Source: Chionoecetes opilio (Eukaryota; Arthropoda; Malacostraca; Decapoda; Majidae). Taken from it: a stretch of 64,000 nt of DNA. Location of the stretch: positions 25,797 through 89,796 of the forward strand of contig JACEEZ010023682.1 of NCBI GenBank assembly GCA_016584305.1, in the 5' to 3' direction. The notes below the pieces were generated by a model. The model was not told the origin of the DNA. It searched no databases and saw nothing but the letters and a program-made list of their open reading frames with translations. Shown piece after piece: positions 55,633 to 64,000 of this stretch (the first letter of the stretch is position 1; the number at the start of each line of letters is the position of its first letter). The translations under genes were made by a program, and so were the position numbers.

Positions 55633-56033
55633 TATTTGTTGCCAAGTCCTCACAATTATGCCTGATCCCTTTACTCCCTCTGCCATTTATGTCTTTGTAA
55701 AAAATGCATTATTCATAGACAATTAAGTGATATTAAGAGATACATTCAAATTACTCATAAGAATCAACAGTTTATGTATGAGACAGTGCTGGTAGTGAGG
55801 GCGTTTTCTTCCATTTTCTTTTAGATCTTAACCCAATTCGTCTTTTGAATTACATAACAATAACAAATGTATATAAAAATCCATCTGCGCACAAAACACA
55901 TTTGCACACATTCGAGGGACTAGATTTTAACACACTACTTCAACATTCGACTACAATCAATCATGTATCAATTGCTTTCATAAATATATACATCTGTGTC
56001 AACAATAACAAGCGATGAGGTGAGCGACATGTA

Positions 56034-56167
56034 CTAATAATCATAATCATTCATGAGGAAGTGGTGGATGAAGATCTGTTTCTTCCTATCCACTGCCTGG
56101 GTGGAGGTGCGTCTGTCCACCGCCTGGCTCGCTGGTTCCCTCAGGAGGATGCTGCCAAAGACGAGCG
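56034..56167 (-). CDS. Ocrl: Ocrl terminal exon
   Basis: [20 protein letters not shown], then [20 protein letters not shown] and DYDY-stop. Last helix of the RhoGAP fold; ..VFG..LLR is the conserved core. The sequence below 56034 has no further frame and is taken as 3' UTR. Confidence 0.92.
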
Positions 56168-59100
56168 CTGCAAAGACAGAGTACAGCCTTGGCACATCAA
56201 AGATTTCCAGAATATTAGCATTGAAGGAAGAAGAAGTTGAGGCAATGGATAGAGATAGTTGGAAGCTTATCATCGGCCGTCTAACCTCATAAAAATTATG
56301 GGAAAATCTGATGTTAAACAGAAAGAAGAAGAGAACACCAATGGATGATGAGCACAGTAACCTACCGAGAGACTTGGCGTCCAGTTCATTGTGAGTCAGG
56401 TGGTTGAGGAGCTCCTTCAGGAAGGCCATCAGGTAGGTGAACACGGTGCGGTGGTGGTCAGGTAACTTGGAAACAATCTGCAATCAATAAAATGCAGGGC
56501 AATGAATGCATGACATATATTTAGTGTTAAGATGCTTGGCCAAGGCATTATGTGAGGCATAAGTCGACCAAATCAATCTGTATTCTGATTTCTTACAAGG
56601 AAGGAAATTTCAGAGGTGCACCCCTGCTTTTGGCCTTCTCCTAAACAAGTGAGGTGACACATAACACACATGCAACACATCTAACCTCCTTGCACAGGGC
56701 GAAGTTTGGCGTGGCATCCAGCGCTGCTTGGTAGAAGGTGTAAGGGATCACGGGCTCCGGCAGTGCCTCGAGGAACAGCAGCAAAGCCTCCGCCACAGAA
56801 TGCACACTTCCCGGCAGCAGGTCATCGGGGACCCCTTCGTCCAGGCTGGTTCTGAGGGCACACACAGGAGGCTGGCTCAACACAGGACCAAAGCTATACA
56901 TCGGCCACCAGTGTTTATACCAATACACAAAATGCACAAAGGCGAAAAGCAAACATCAAAAATTACTAATTCACATTGACACTCTTTAAAGAATTCTGGC
57001 TACTTGACATTGACTTTACCTGATTTCAATGATTTCCTTCTGCACGCCACGTAGCACGAAGAGGCCCTTGACCTGCAGGGCGTGGGAGTGCAGGTGGTTC
57101 ACGAGGTACCACAGCTCCTTGGGCACGGCATAGGGCATCTCACTCAGCTCCTTGGGGTAGCTGCTCTCCTATAGGCAACAACAACATCACTATGACACTC
57201 AGTCTGCTATCAGGATAATACCAGTGCTATAAATACATTATAATCCTCCTACTTATGCCACTTATGATTACATACATAGCCTTATGATAAAAACTGCTTG
57301 TCATACGTACTATTAATGTCAGCGTCACCTTACCTATCTAAGAAAGAATAATAGCAGCTTTTACTTGTGCTACTGTTGATGAAAAAGCTGACTATGATCC
57401 TGCGTGCTACATTACTGACAAGGAAAGGATTACCTGTCCACAAGATGGCTGAAATGTGCACAGGACATCAAAATACACAATAAAACAAAACTCATTCAGG
57501 AAGTCTCAACAGAAACATGCAAAGTATTTCCAAAACAAACCCAAAATGAGGCCCTAGTCTTAATGGGGTTTTCAGTTTGCTCTCTCCATAAATTAGTGTA
57601 ATCATATATACAATAAGATATAGTGATGTATAAAAGATATCGAAAATACAAATAAGATGCATCTAGGGTGCATAACATTTCTGTGATGATAATATAAGGG
57701 TAAAAATAAAGAAAATATCCTAAAATGTTGAAGCTAGAACTTACTACATGAGAATTATTTTAGGGGAGATTTGAGAAAGAGGTGGCAAATGGAGACACTT
57801 CAGGCATGGCACCACCTTGGGGGAGGAGACAAGGAAAAGGTGCCAGTGTAGACTTGTCACCATTTTCGCACGTTAAGTTAGCGATTGATTGATTTAATGC
57901 CAAAAAAGGTGAATGTGCCAGACATCAGAGGTCATATGGCACTATGGCAAAGCATATAAAGGGGAGGGGTTAAAGAATAATAGTGAAACGGTGAGGGAAG
58001 GGGAAAGAACGGAATGTTACAGCAGGATGGTTAGATCAGATGTAGGATGTGGATTTGTTGGAGGAAGGAGGTTAAATTTTCCAGGGAGAAGGAGGGGGAT
58101 TCCGGGAGAATGTCCGCAAAACAGGGAGGTCGGGAAAGGGAGGACAAACGAGGGAAGGAACTGGAACGGGCAGGAGTAAGAGTTAAGTTAGCGAAAATGG
58201 GGCCCCTTCACTCACCCTGCTTCCGAAAGCATGGGATTGGCCGAGGTGTTGGGTGTTGGGTCTTTAGAGTGAAACTTGGAGTAAGGCATTCTTTTGGTTC
58301 TAAAGCAGCACCTCAGCCAATCCCATGGTTTCGGATAGGGGAGTGAAGGTGCCAAATTTTCTCCAACTTAACATGCGGCGACTATAGGCTAGACTAGACC
58401 AAACAGAATCCTTCTATAATGGCATTCCAAGGAGCAACCTCATTACAACTCACCAGGTCAATGAGCTTGGCTACTGGCACTTCCTTAAAAGGCTTACTCA
58501 TGTGAACCAGAGCATTGATGGATGACCCAAAGCAACTCCTCTCATACGATCCTGTGGGGAACAAGGTCTTCAAACATCTTCAGCGACGGTCGAAATACTA
58601 TCTATCTATTATCTACCTATTGAAATCACATCTAATCATATCTAGTCGAAATCTATCAGAAAACTTGGACTTATATCATTGCTTCACCATACTTTCAACT
58701 GAATCATTTCCCATCCTTTACCGTAGATAACAGTGAAGTCGCCAGTTCTACGTTTCTTTGTTATTTACAGACGTGTGGTTGGTGGCGTTAATACTTACAT
58801 TTCTACATCCATTATTTCAGGAAAGCTAGAAGGGTCTATCTGGAAAGTCTGTGTCATTTTGTGTCTTATTCTGTGTCGTATTAGGGCTATAAATGAACAA
58901 ATTACAAAAATAAAACCGAGTGGCGACCTCACTATACCTACACAGCGCGCCAAAGCATTGTTCGCGACATCATAACACAGCGCTTCCATACGGGAATTCA
59001 GAAAATGTACTCTATGGCAGCCTACTGACTTCCGAGAGACTTCATATCTTACATATGGCAGCTTGTTTAAGGCATGGGCAGTCCATCAAGACCGTTGAGG

Positions 59101-62100
59101 AATGTTCAGATGCCACTTGTCAATTATAAACGAAGCATTTAAAAAAGTATCGCCTTCCTTCCCGCGAGTAATTTGAACAGACGCGCATTGGTATAGCTAT
59201 CATTATTTGCATAATGAGTGGCAAGAAAGACCTAACAAAGGAGCAAATTAAAGTTATTGTATCTCTACACAAGGCAGAGAGGCCAGTGGAAGAAATATCA
59301 AGGATTGTGGATGTTACGAAGAGATGTGTGCATAAGTGGGTGGAGAGTTTCGGGTGGCACGGCGGGGTGGCGACAGCCGCGACACCAGAACATTATAAGT
59401 GGCCAGGGCGAGGATGTAAAACCTCAGCAAGCACCCTAAATGTCATGAAACGTCAAGTGGATGCCCATCCTCAATTAAGAGCAAGAAAAATATTGCGATA
59501 TGACTTTTACATCCTCGCCCTGGCCACTTATAATGTTCTGGTGTCGCGGCTGTCGCCACCCCGCCGTGCCACCCCGAAACTCTCCACCCACTTATGCACA
59601 CATCTCTTCGTAACATCCACAATCCTTGATATTTCTTCCACTGGCCTCTCTGCCTTGTGTAGAGATACAATAACTTTAATTTGCTCCTTTGTTAGGTCTT
59701 TCTTGCCACTCATTATGCAAATAATGATAGCTATACCAATGCGCGTCTGTTCAAATTACTCGCGGGAAGGAAGGCGATACTTTTTTAAATGCTTCGTTTA
59801 TAATTGACAAGTGGCATCTGAACATTCCTCAACGGTCTTGATGGACTGCCCGTGCCTTAAACAAGCTGCCATATGTAAGATATCTCTCTCGGAAGTCAGT
59901 AGGCTGCCATAGAGTACATTTTCTGAATTCCCGTATGGAAGCGCTGTGTTATGATGTCGCGAACAATGCTTCGGCGCGCTGTGTACTACAGTAAAGTCGC
60001 CAGCTAGTATTTTAACCCAACAGTTGAGTCACCACTCTGGGGAATTCAGGGAAATTAGAGGTAAAGTAAAACAAGTCTCTATATATATTAGCTGCGGAAG
60101 ATGCTTGGATATATAAAAATTCCTCTGCCAACGTGAAAATAAGTTCTATTCAAGTTTGAAAGATCTGGCAAGTCTGTGTCTTGCCGCCCGAAAAGCTACT
60201 GTTTACTGTCTGTCATCGCGCGAAGAAAAACGTGAGAAGCAAAATGCGCAACAGTTATACTTGCAGCTACAAAGCATAAAACAACGCTGAAACAGGGTAG
60301 ATTACACAGCCATGATATAAACTACTGTGTAACATCTTCAGTGGCACATAAAAATCAGTAGTGATGCTATAATTCGTAATATTAGGCGCCTGGTGACTTC
60401 ACTGTAGGTGGCGACTTCACTGTCATCTACGGTAGCAAAAATTAGGCTTGAAACTGGATTCAAATTAACTTTTGTTGCATCGTAATGATTTATTGTTTGT
60501 TCCTGTTGATAAAATACTGTATGGATTAGTGTGATAGATGTGTGATAGATGTGATGTTGATTGGAAGCAAGAAAACTACATCTATCACTGGCTCCTTTTC
60601 AATGCATAGGTTGCCTTTTAACAAACATAATGCTAATGTAATTAATCCATTTGATCTAGACTGTAGGGTGAGACTTATTTTACCGAGAGTCATTCCAGCA
60701 TTCATTGAGTTCAAACAAACTCTCACCTACAGATGGGTTTGAGTTGACTTTCTTAATGTCCCTTCGGTTACTTTCCTGTTTTGTGGAGAGGATCATAATT
60801 CCTGACAGAGATTCCCAGCCCTCCACCCTTGTCCCTTAACCCCTTGAGACTCAGAACGTAATTTCCATTGTAATCTGGGTACCATTAGACGATTTCTAGT
60901 GACTATAAGCAATATTTTATAGATATGACTTGTTTAGTATCCTTGTCAACTGGCTTATTTGGTACTTACATATATTCAATTACTTTTTGTAGTTTTATGG
61001 CTCCACAAGACATTTTTTTATAGGAAAGGAAAGATCTGGGCGTGAAGGGGTTAAGTCGCCTTCTATGACATGACATTTATGAAGTACAGAATTATACTTC
61101 AAGGAAATGTAAATGAATTATAATCATTGGTAAAACCCTTGAATCCCTCACCTGTAACGGTAATGAACACCCTTATCCCTTTTAAGTCCCATTCTATGAC
61201 ATGACAGCCATGAAATATGCTTCAAGGAAATGTAAATGATATATAATTGTATGTTAAAACCTTGAGTGAAATAAAAGTGAGTATAAAAATAAATAATAAT
61301 CCTATGTAAAATCTCGAGTCCCTCACCAGTGACGGTAATGAAGAGGTCTTTTCCGCCGTCCAGATGCAGCACCAGGATGTCGTACAGCTTGTCCGTCATT
61401 GCGTTGAGGAGCGACGCCGTCTGCTTGTCCACCAACACCTCAATGGACACGTCACACTTGTCCCCTGAAGGAACAACTTTACTGTTAGTCTTTTTCTTCT
61501 CCTCCTCCTTCACCTACTCCTAATCGTCATATAAACGGCTGATGGCCTTAAGATAACACCCTGGCCTGCTGGCGTGTGAAAGGGCTGCTCCCCGACTCAC
61601 CTGGCATGATGAAACTCATGAACGGTCTTACGGAGAGCCAAGGTTTGCAGAAATTGGAGTCGTTCAGCTTCTTGATGAACTCAAATTGGACGGGCACCTG
61701 AAAAACCCACCACCGTCAGGAACAAAAGAAACAATTAACAGAGCTTTTACATAGCATAGCATATACAGGTAAGTATTAATTATCCGACCTTGGGGGGACC
61801 GAAGGTAGGTCGGATAATTGGAATATTCGGATGTTGGGATATCACAGTAACCATAAACGTAAGGACAAAATGGTATAGAACATAAAAGATGCAGCTCTTG
61901 AAGGCCGAGCCACTGGTAGACGCCAAAGTAAAATTCATGCATAAATAAAGCCACAAATCAATGTTTTCTAAAAGTATTAAAAAACGAAGTAAAATAAATG
62001 GCCAAAACAAGACACAATGTGGTGGTGAAAAAAGTCGGTTGTTTGGACAAGTCGGATGTTGGGAATTTGGCTGTACATTTAGTGTATACAAAACTTCCTA

Positions 62101-62198
62101 TTCTACACATAAATGCTGATCTATTTATATATAGTGTGTACATATAAAATAAACTTATATATGAATTGAATATCATGACCAATAATAATAGTTATTAT

Positions 62199-62244
<46 letters not shown>

Positions 62245-64000
62245 AGATCGATAATTAAATCTAGACACTTATAAAATCAGACACTTCACCTGTCCAGTAT
62301 TAGCAATGGTCAGGTACTTGGTTTGTGGTTGCAGGAATTTGATTGCCCCGAATATGACCTCCGTGATGTCGATGGTGACCTGCGGCAGGAACTCATTCTC
62401 AAGCTTGTCTAGTTTCTTCATGACCTCTTCATAGATGCGGCGATATCTCCTGGTGTCAATGACCTTAATCTGCATGGAAGGGCATCAATATTACTGACGT
62501 TATTTGAGATGAATCAGTTCAGCCACAAAATATATATAATTAAGTCAAGGTAAAGATGGGGATATACCTAAGAACATAAGAAAATAAGGAAGCTACAAGA
62601 GGTCGTGAGACCTACACGTGGTAGTTCCTGTTACTTAACACTACCTACATCCACCTTTCCTCCCCATCCATGAACCTGTCCAGCCCCTCTTTAAAGCTCC
62701 CCAATGACTCCGCACTAACTACCTGTCTACTGAGTCCATTCCAATCATTCACCACCCTATTTGTGAACCAGTTTTTCCCTATTTCCTTTCTAAATCTACA
62801 CCCTTCCAGCTTGAATAAGAAAATAAGGAAGCTACAAGAGGCCGTGAGACCTACACGTGGTAGTTCCTGTTACTTAATACTACCTACATCCACCTTTCCT
62901 CCCCATCCATGAAATGATCAAGACTGAAGACACTTACGCCACTGGTAAACAAGGCACTGACAGGCTTGTGGTCACTGATCTGCAGCTCCTGGTGGGACCG
63001 GTACACATGCTGGGCGATCCCTTCCCCGTACCACAGGATCCTGTCACACCACGCCGGCTGTCTCGCCTTCTCACTGCCAGGAAAGGTCATTTAGGTCCAT
63101 GCAAACCCTACCGTCAATAACACTATAGGGTCATATGCAAGAAGTTTTCTCGACCCGTTGCATCGAGGTCGTCGTAAGCAAGTCAACAGAGGACAACGCA
63201 ACGAGTCGAGTTTTTTGAGTCATAGTCGCCACTGCACTAATGTCGCCAGGTGCTATATATTACACATTTTAGCATCACTACAGCCTTTTATTTACAGCCA
63301 AATTCCCAACATCCGACCTGTCCAAACAACCGACTTTTTTCACCACCACATTGTGTCTTGTTTTGGCCATTTATTTTACTTCGTTTTGTTTAGTTTTTAG
63401 ACAACATTGATTTGTGCTTTATTTATGCATGAATTTTACTTTCGCGTTTACCACTGGATCGGCCTTCACGAGCTGCATCTTTTATGTTCTATACCATGTT
63501 GTCCTTACGTTTATGGTTACTGTGATATCCGAACATCCGACTATTCCAATTATCCGACCTACCTTCGGTCCCCCCAAGGTCGGATAATTAATACTTAGCT
63601 GCACCACTAAAGAGGCATGCACAGTAGTTTATAATTATGTACATGTCTCCAGTGGAACATACAAGTCTAGTGATGCTAAAATTATTATATCACCTGGCGA
63701 CATTAGTGCAGTGGCGACTATAGTGTTATTGACGGTACAATGCTTACTAATTAAGATTGATAGCATGGAATAGTTTCACATACAAACGTGTAACTTTAAG
63801 CCATATTGTAATTTTTGTTTAAAATAAAAATAATAGGAAATAAACAGAATACTTGACTGACCTTGAATCCCACTCCTGACTGTCCACATCATACTTGAAG
63901 GTCGGCTTGAAGGTGATGTCTCCCTCCTTGAACTTGTGAAAGATTCGATTCTGTTTCTTCTGTTGAGTTAGCTGATCGTATTCCAAGAGGGTTTTGAAGT
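56034..64000 (-). CDS. Ocrl: OCRL/INPP5B-type inositol polyphosphate 5-phosphatase, C-terminal half
   Basis: Ten exons, 5' to 3': 64000-63862 (partial), 63073-62938, 62469-62290, 61697-61601, 61464-61327, 58551-58454, 57168-57020, 56851-56686, 56477-56366, 56167-56034. All phases agree; 448 residues to stop TAG 56034-56036. Exons 1-2 hold the end of the catalytic domain, with PAWCDRILW and SDHKPV, the hallmarks of type II 5-phosphatases, which remove the 5-phosphate of PtdIns(4,5)P2. Then comes the ASH domain ([20 protein letters not shown] through the [10 protein letters not shown] exon), a linker and a RhoGAP fold ([20 protein letters not shown] onward). In known OCRL the ASH-RhoGAP unit binds Rab GTPases and endocytic adaptors on endosomes and coated pits. 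Where active RhoGAPs have the arginine finger (IFR..G), this protein reads LFVLRG, so GAP activity is probably lost, as in other OCRL proteins. The end, FLMNDYDY, has no CaaX box, favouring OCRL over INPP5B. The N-terminal half lies right of the window. Confidence 0.93.
56366..56477 (-). CDS. Ocrl: Ocrl exon (RhoGAP)
   Basis: [20 protein letters not shown], then [30 protein letters not shown] is the conserved RhoGAP helix. Confidence 0.95.
56686..56851 (-). CDS. Ocrl: Ocrl exon (RhoGAP)
   Basis: [20 protein letters not shown], then [20 protein letters not shown] and [15 protein letters not shown]. Has the SV.EALL.FL..LPEPVIP motif. Confidence 0.95.
57020..57168 (-). CDS. Ocrl: Ocrl exon (start of RhoGAP)
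   Basis: [20 protein letters not shown], then [20 protein letters not shown] and GVQKEIIEI. The arginine-finger position after LF is Val. Confidence 0.95.
57849..58384. mobile_element. MITE (GTCGCCGCACGTTAAG family) interrupted by a SINE
   Basis: The right end TTAACATGCGGCGACTATA is intact; the left end is degraded (tcgcacgttaagttagcga). The interior resembles 6700-6904 and 10893-11100 once 57885-58181 is removed. Confidence 0.75.
57885..58181 (+). mobile_element. SINE-like retroposon with 13-bp target duplication
   Basis: gttaagttagcga at 57872-57884 is repeated exactly at 58182-58194, inside the host MITE terminus. The 297-bp insert starts ttgattgatttaatgccaaa, contains tcagaggtcatatggcacta and has no terminal inverted repeats. 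The duplication length points to target-primed reverse transcription. Orientation is given by the family consensus. Confidence 0.85.
58454..58551 (-). CDS. Ocrl: Ocrl exon (ASH-RhoGAP linker)
   Basis: [20 protein letters not shown], then [17 protein letters not shown]...L......I is typical of the OCRL linker. Acceptor TCCCCACAG. Confidence 0.92.
59214..59510 (+). pseudogene. Tc1/mariner-type transposase N-terminal fragment (left arm)
   Basis: [20 protein letters not shown], then [20 protein letters not shown] and [12 protein letters not shown] helix-turn-helix DNA-binding domain (HTH_23-like) followed by [20 protein letters not shown], the second HTH of Tc1-like transposases. The frame then runs into the inverted arm; the catalytic DDE part is absent. 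Confidence 0.8.
59528..59713 (-). pseudogene. Tc1/mariner-type transposase N-terminal fragment (right arm)
   Basis: The same [20 protein letters not shown] start on the - strand, with a 1-bp difference after ESFG that shifts the frame relative to the left copy. Only the first HTH domain is present. Confidence 0.8.
60840..61050. mobile_element. piggyBac-like MITE (TTAA)
   Basis: CCCCTTGAGACTCAGAACG to GATCTGGGCGTGAAGGGG, TTAA on both sides; Ocrl intron. Confidence 0.87.
61327..61464 (-). CDS. Ocrl: Ocrl exon (ASH domain)
   Basis: [20 protein letters not shown], then [20 protein letters not shown] and FITVT. DILVLHL..G.D.FI.V is the conserved C-terminal ASH strand pair. The donor region is duplicated with diverged intron sequence at about 61130-61160. 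Confidence 0.95.
61601..61697 (-). CDS. Ocrl: Ocrl exon (ASH domain)
   Basis: [20 protein letters not shown], then [12 protein letters not shown]. Matches V...F.FI.KL.D...CKPWL in OCRL. Confidence 0.95.
61766..62073. mobile_element. Tigger-like MITE with GTCGGAT subterminal repeats, + copy
   Basis: CAGGTAAGTATTAATTATCC to TTGGGAATTTGGCTG, TA on both sides; 308 bp. An inverse copy of 307 bp lies at 63295-63601. Confidence 0.82.
62204..62243. repeat. Poly-A tract
   Basis: Run of about 40 A within an Ocrl intron, on the 3' side of the exon at 62290 in transcript orientation. Confidence 0.9.
62290..62469 (-). CDS. Ocrl: Ocrl exon (start of ASH domain)
   Basis: [20 protein letters not shown], then [20 protein letters not shown] and [29 protein letters not shown].....DK.EN.FLP is the OCRL catalytic-to-ASH connection. 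Confidence 0.96.
62571..62913. repeat. Two dispersed repeat copies (ATAAGGAAGCTACAAG family)
   Basis: Copy one, 62571-62800, is the longest in the window: from acataagaaaataaggaagc to gtttttccctatttcctttc. Copy two, 62813-62913, follows directly and ends 24 bp before the exon donor at 62937. Confidence 0.75.
62938..63073 (-). CDS. Ocrl: Ocrl exon (catalytic motifs)
   Basis: [20 protein letters not shown], then [20 protein letters not shown] and LFTSG. Both PAWCDRILW and SDHKPV are present with no substitution in the catalytic Asp/His. Confidence 0.97.
63111..63735. mobile_element. CCGT(A/C)ATAACA-family MITE with two nested insertions
   Basis: TA-flanked CCGTCAATAACACTATAG to CTATAGTGTTATTGACGG. 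Inside are a truncated Harbinger-like piece (about 63128-63220) and the Tigger-like MITE 63295-63601. Without them it matches 20357-20617. Confidence 0.83.
63295..63601. mobile_element. Tigger-like MITE, inverse copy
   Basis: CAGCCAAATTCCCAACATCC to GGTCGGATAATTAATACTTA, then GCTG. Nested in 63111-63735 and inverted relative to 61766-62073. Confidence 0.82.
63862..64000 (-). CDS. Ocrl: Ocrl exon, cut by the window edge
   Basis: [20 protein letters not shown], then [20 protein letters not shown] and QEWDS. The L..YDQL......F..F.EG.I.F.PT.KYD segment just before the CDR motif in 5-phosphatases. Donor AG/GTCAGT. Confidence 0.95.

Larger units (their letters stand above)
58941..59983. mobile_element. 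Foldback (palindromic) Tc1/mariner-like element
   Basis: Near-perfect inverted arms 58939-59421 and 59504-59985 around an 82-bp spacer. Ends CACAGCGCGCC...GGCGCGCTGTG, TA on both sides. Each arm carries the 5' part of a transposase gene, reading inward. Confidence 0.88.
58721..60432. mobile_element. CCGTAGATAACAG-family element enclosing a foldback transposon
   Basis: TA-flanked ends CCGTAGATAACAGTGAAGTC and GACTTCACTGTCATCTACGG. Internal family termini also occur at about 58922-58938 (ggcgacctcactatacc) and 59986-60002 (ctacagtaaagtcgcc). The region may therefore be two family members flanking, or one member split by, the palindrome 58941-59983. It lies in an Ocrl intron. Confidence 0.72.

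Noticed and set aside
59214..59807. Functional transposase or 197-residue gene
   Set aside because: Only the N-terminal HTH part is present, and the rest of the frame is the antisense of the inverted arm; no DDE catalytic domain.

Overview
The window is a repeat-rich stretch of an animal nuclear genome, most likely a malacostracan (decapod) crustacean. That assignment is inference. It rests on arthropod-like kinesin and OCRL proteins, internal (TTAGG)n tracts (the arthropod telomere motif), very long CA/GT and GAG microsatellites, and many short inverted-repeat transposons. Nothing bacterial is present. Genes are split into short exons with canonical GT..AG borders, so exon maps were built by hand from reading frame, splice-site phase and family similarity.

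Three genes are supported. (1) The last two coding exons of an SSUH2-family gene on the + strand (1487-1694 and 3601-3750). (2) A complete kinesin-1 heavy chain gene (Khc/KIF5) on the - strand from ATG 49403 to stop 27436. It has 19 coding exons whose phases all agree and which encode 961 residues, with motor domain, neck, coiled-coil stalk and an IAK-type tail. (3) The 3' half of an OCRL/INPP5B-type inositol polyphosphate 5-phosphatase gene on the - strand, entering at the right edge and ending at 56034. It encodes the end of the phosphatase domain, the ASH domain and a RhoGAP-like domain without the usual arginine finger. Khc and Ocrl are tandem on the same strand, about 6.6 kb apart.

Layout: 1-4 kb SSUH2 tail with a donor-like 36-bp minisatellite in its last intron; 4-27 kb gene-poor, filled with MITEs, microsatellites, a 1.85-kb 51-bp array and SINE copies; 27.4-49.4 kb Khc; 49.4-56 kb intergenic, including a hAT-type element carrying a 1.1-kb minisatellite; 56-64 kb Ocrl with a foldback transposon and nested MITEs in its introns.

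The most unusual pattern is that many minisatellites lie against splice sites. In Khc introns 4, 7 and 10, and in the SSUH2 intron, the repeat unit resembles the neighbouring exon/intron junction. These introns therefore contain series of good-looking decoy 5' splice sites. Other arrays abut the acceptors of Khc exons 4 and 16 and the donors of exons 11 and 15. A second theme is nested MITEs whose target duplications can be read directly (TTAA, TTA, TA, 8 bp and 13 bp), giving an insertion order.
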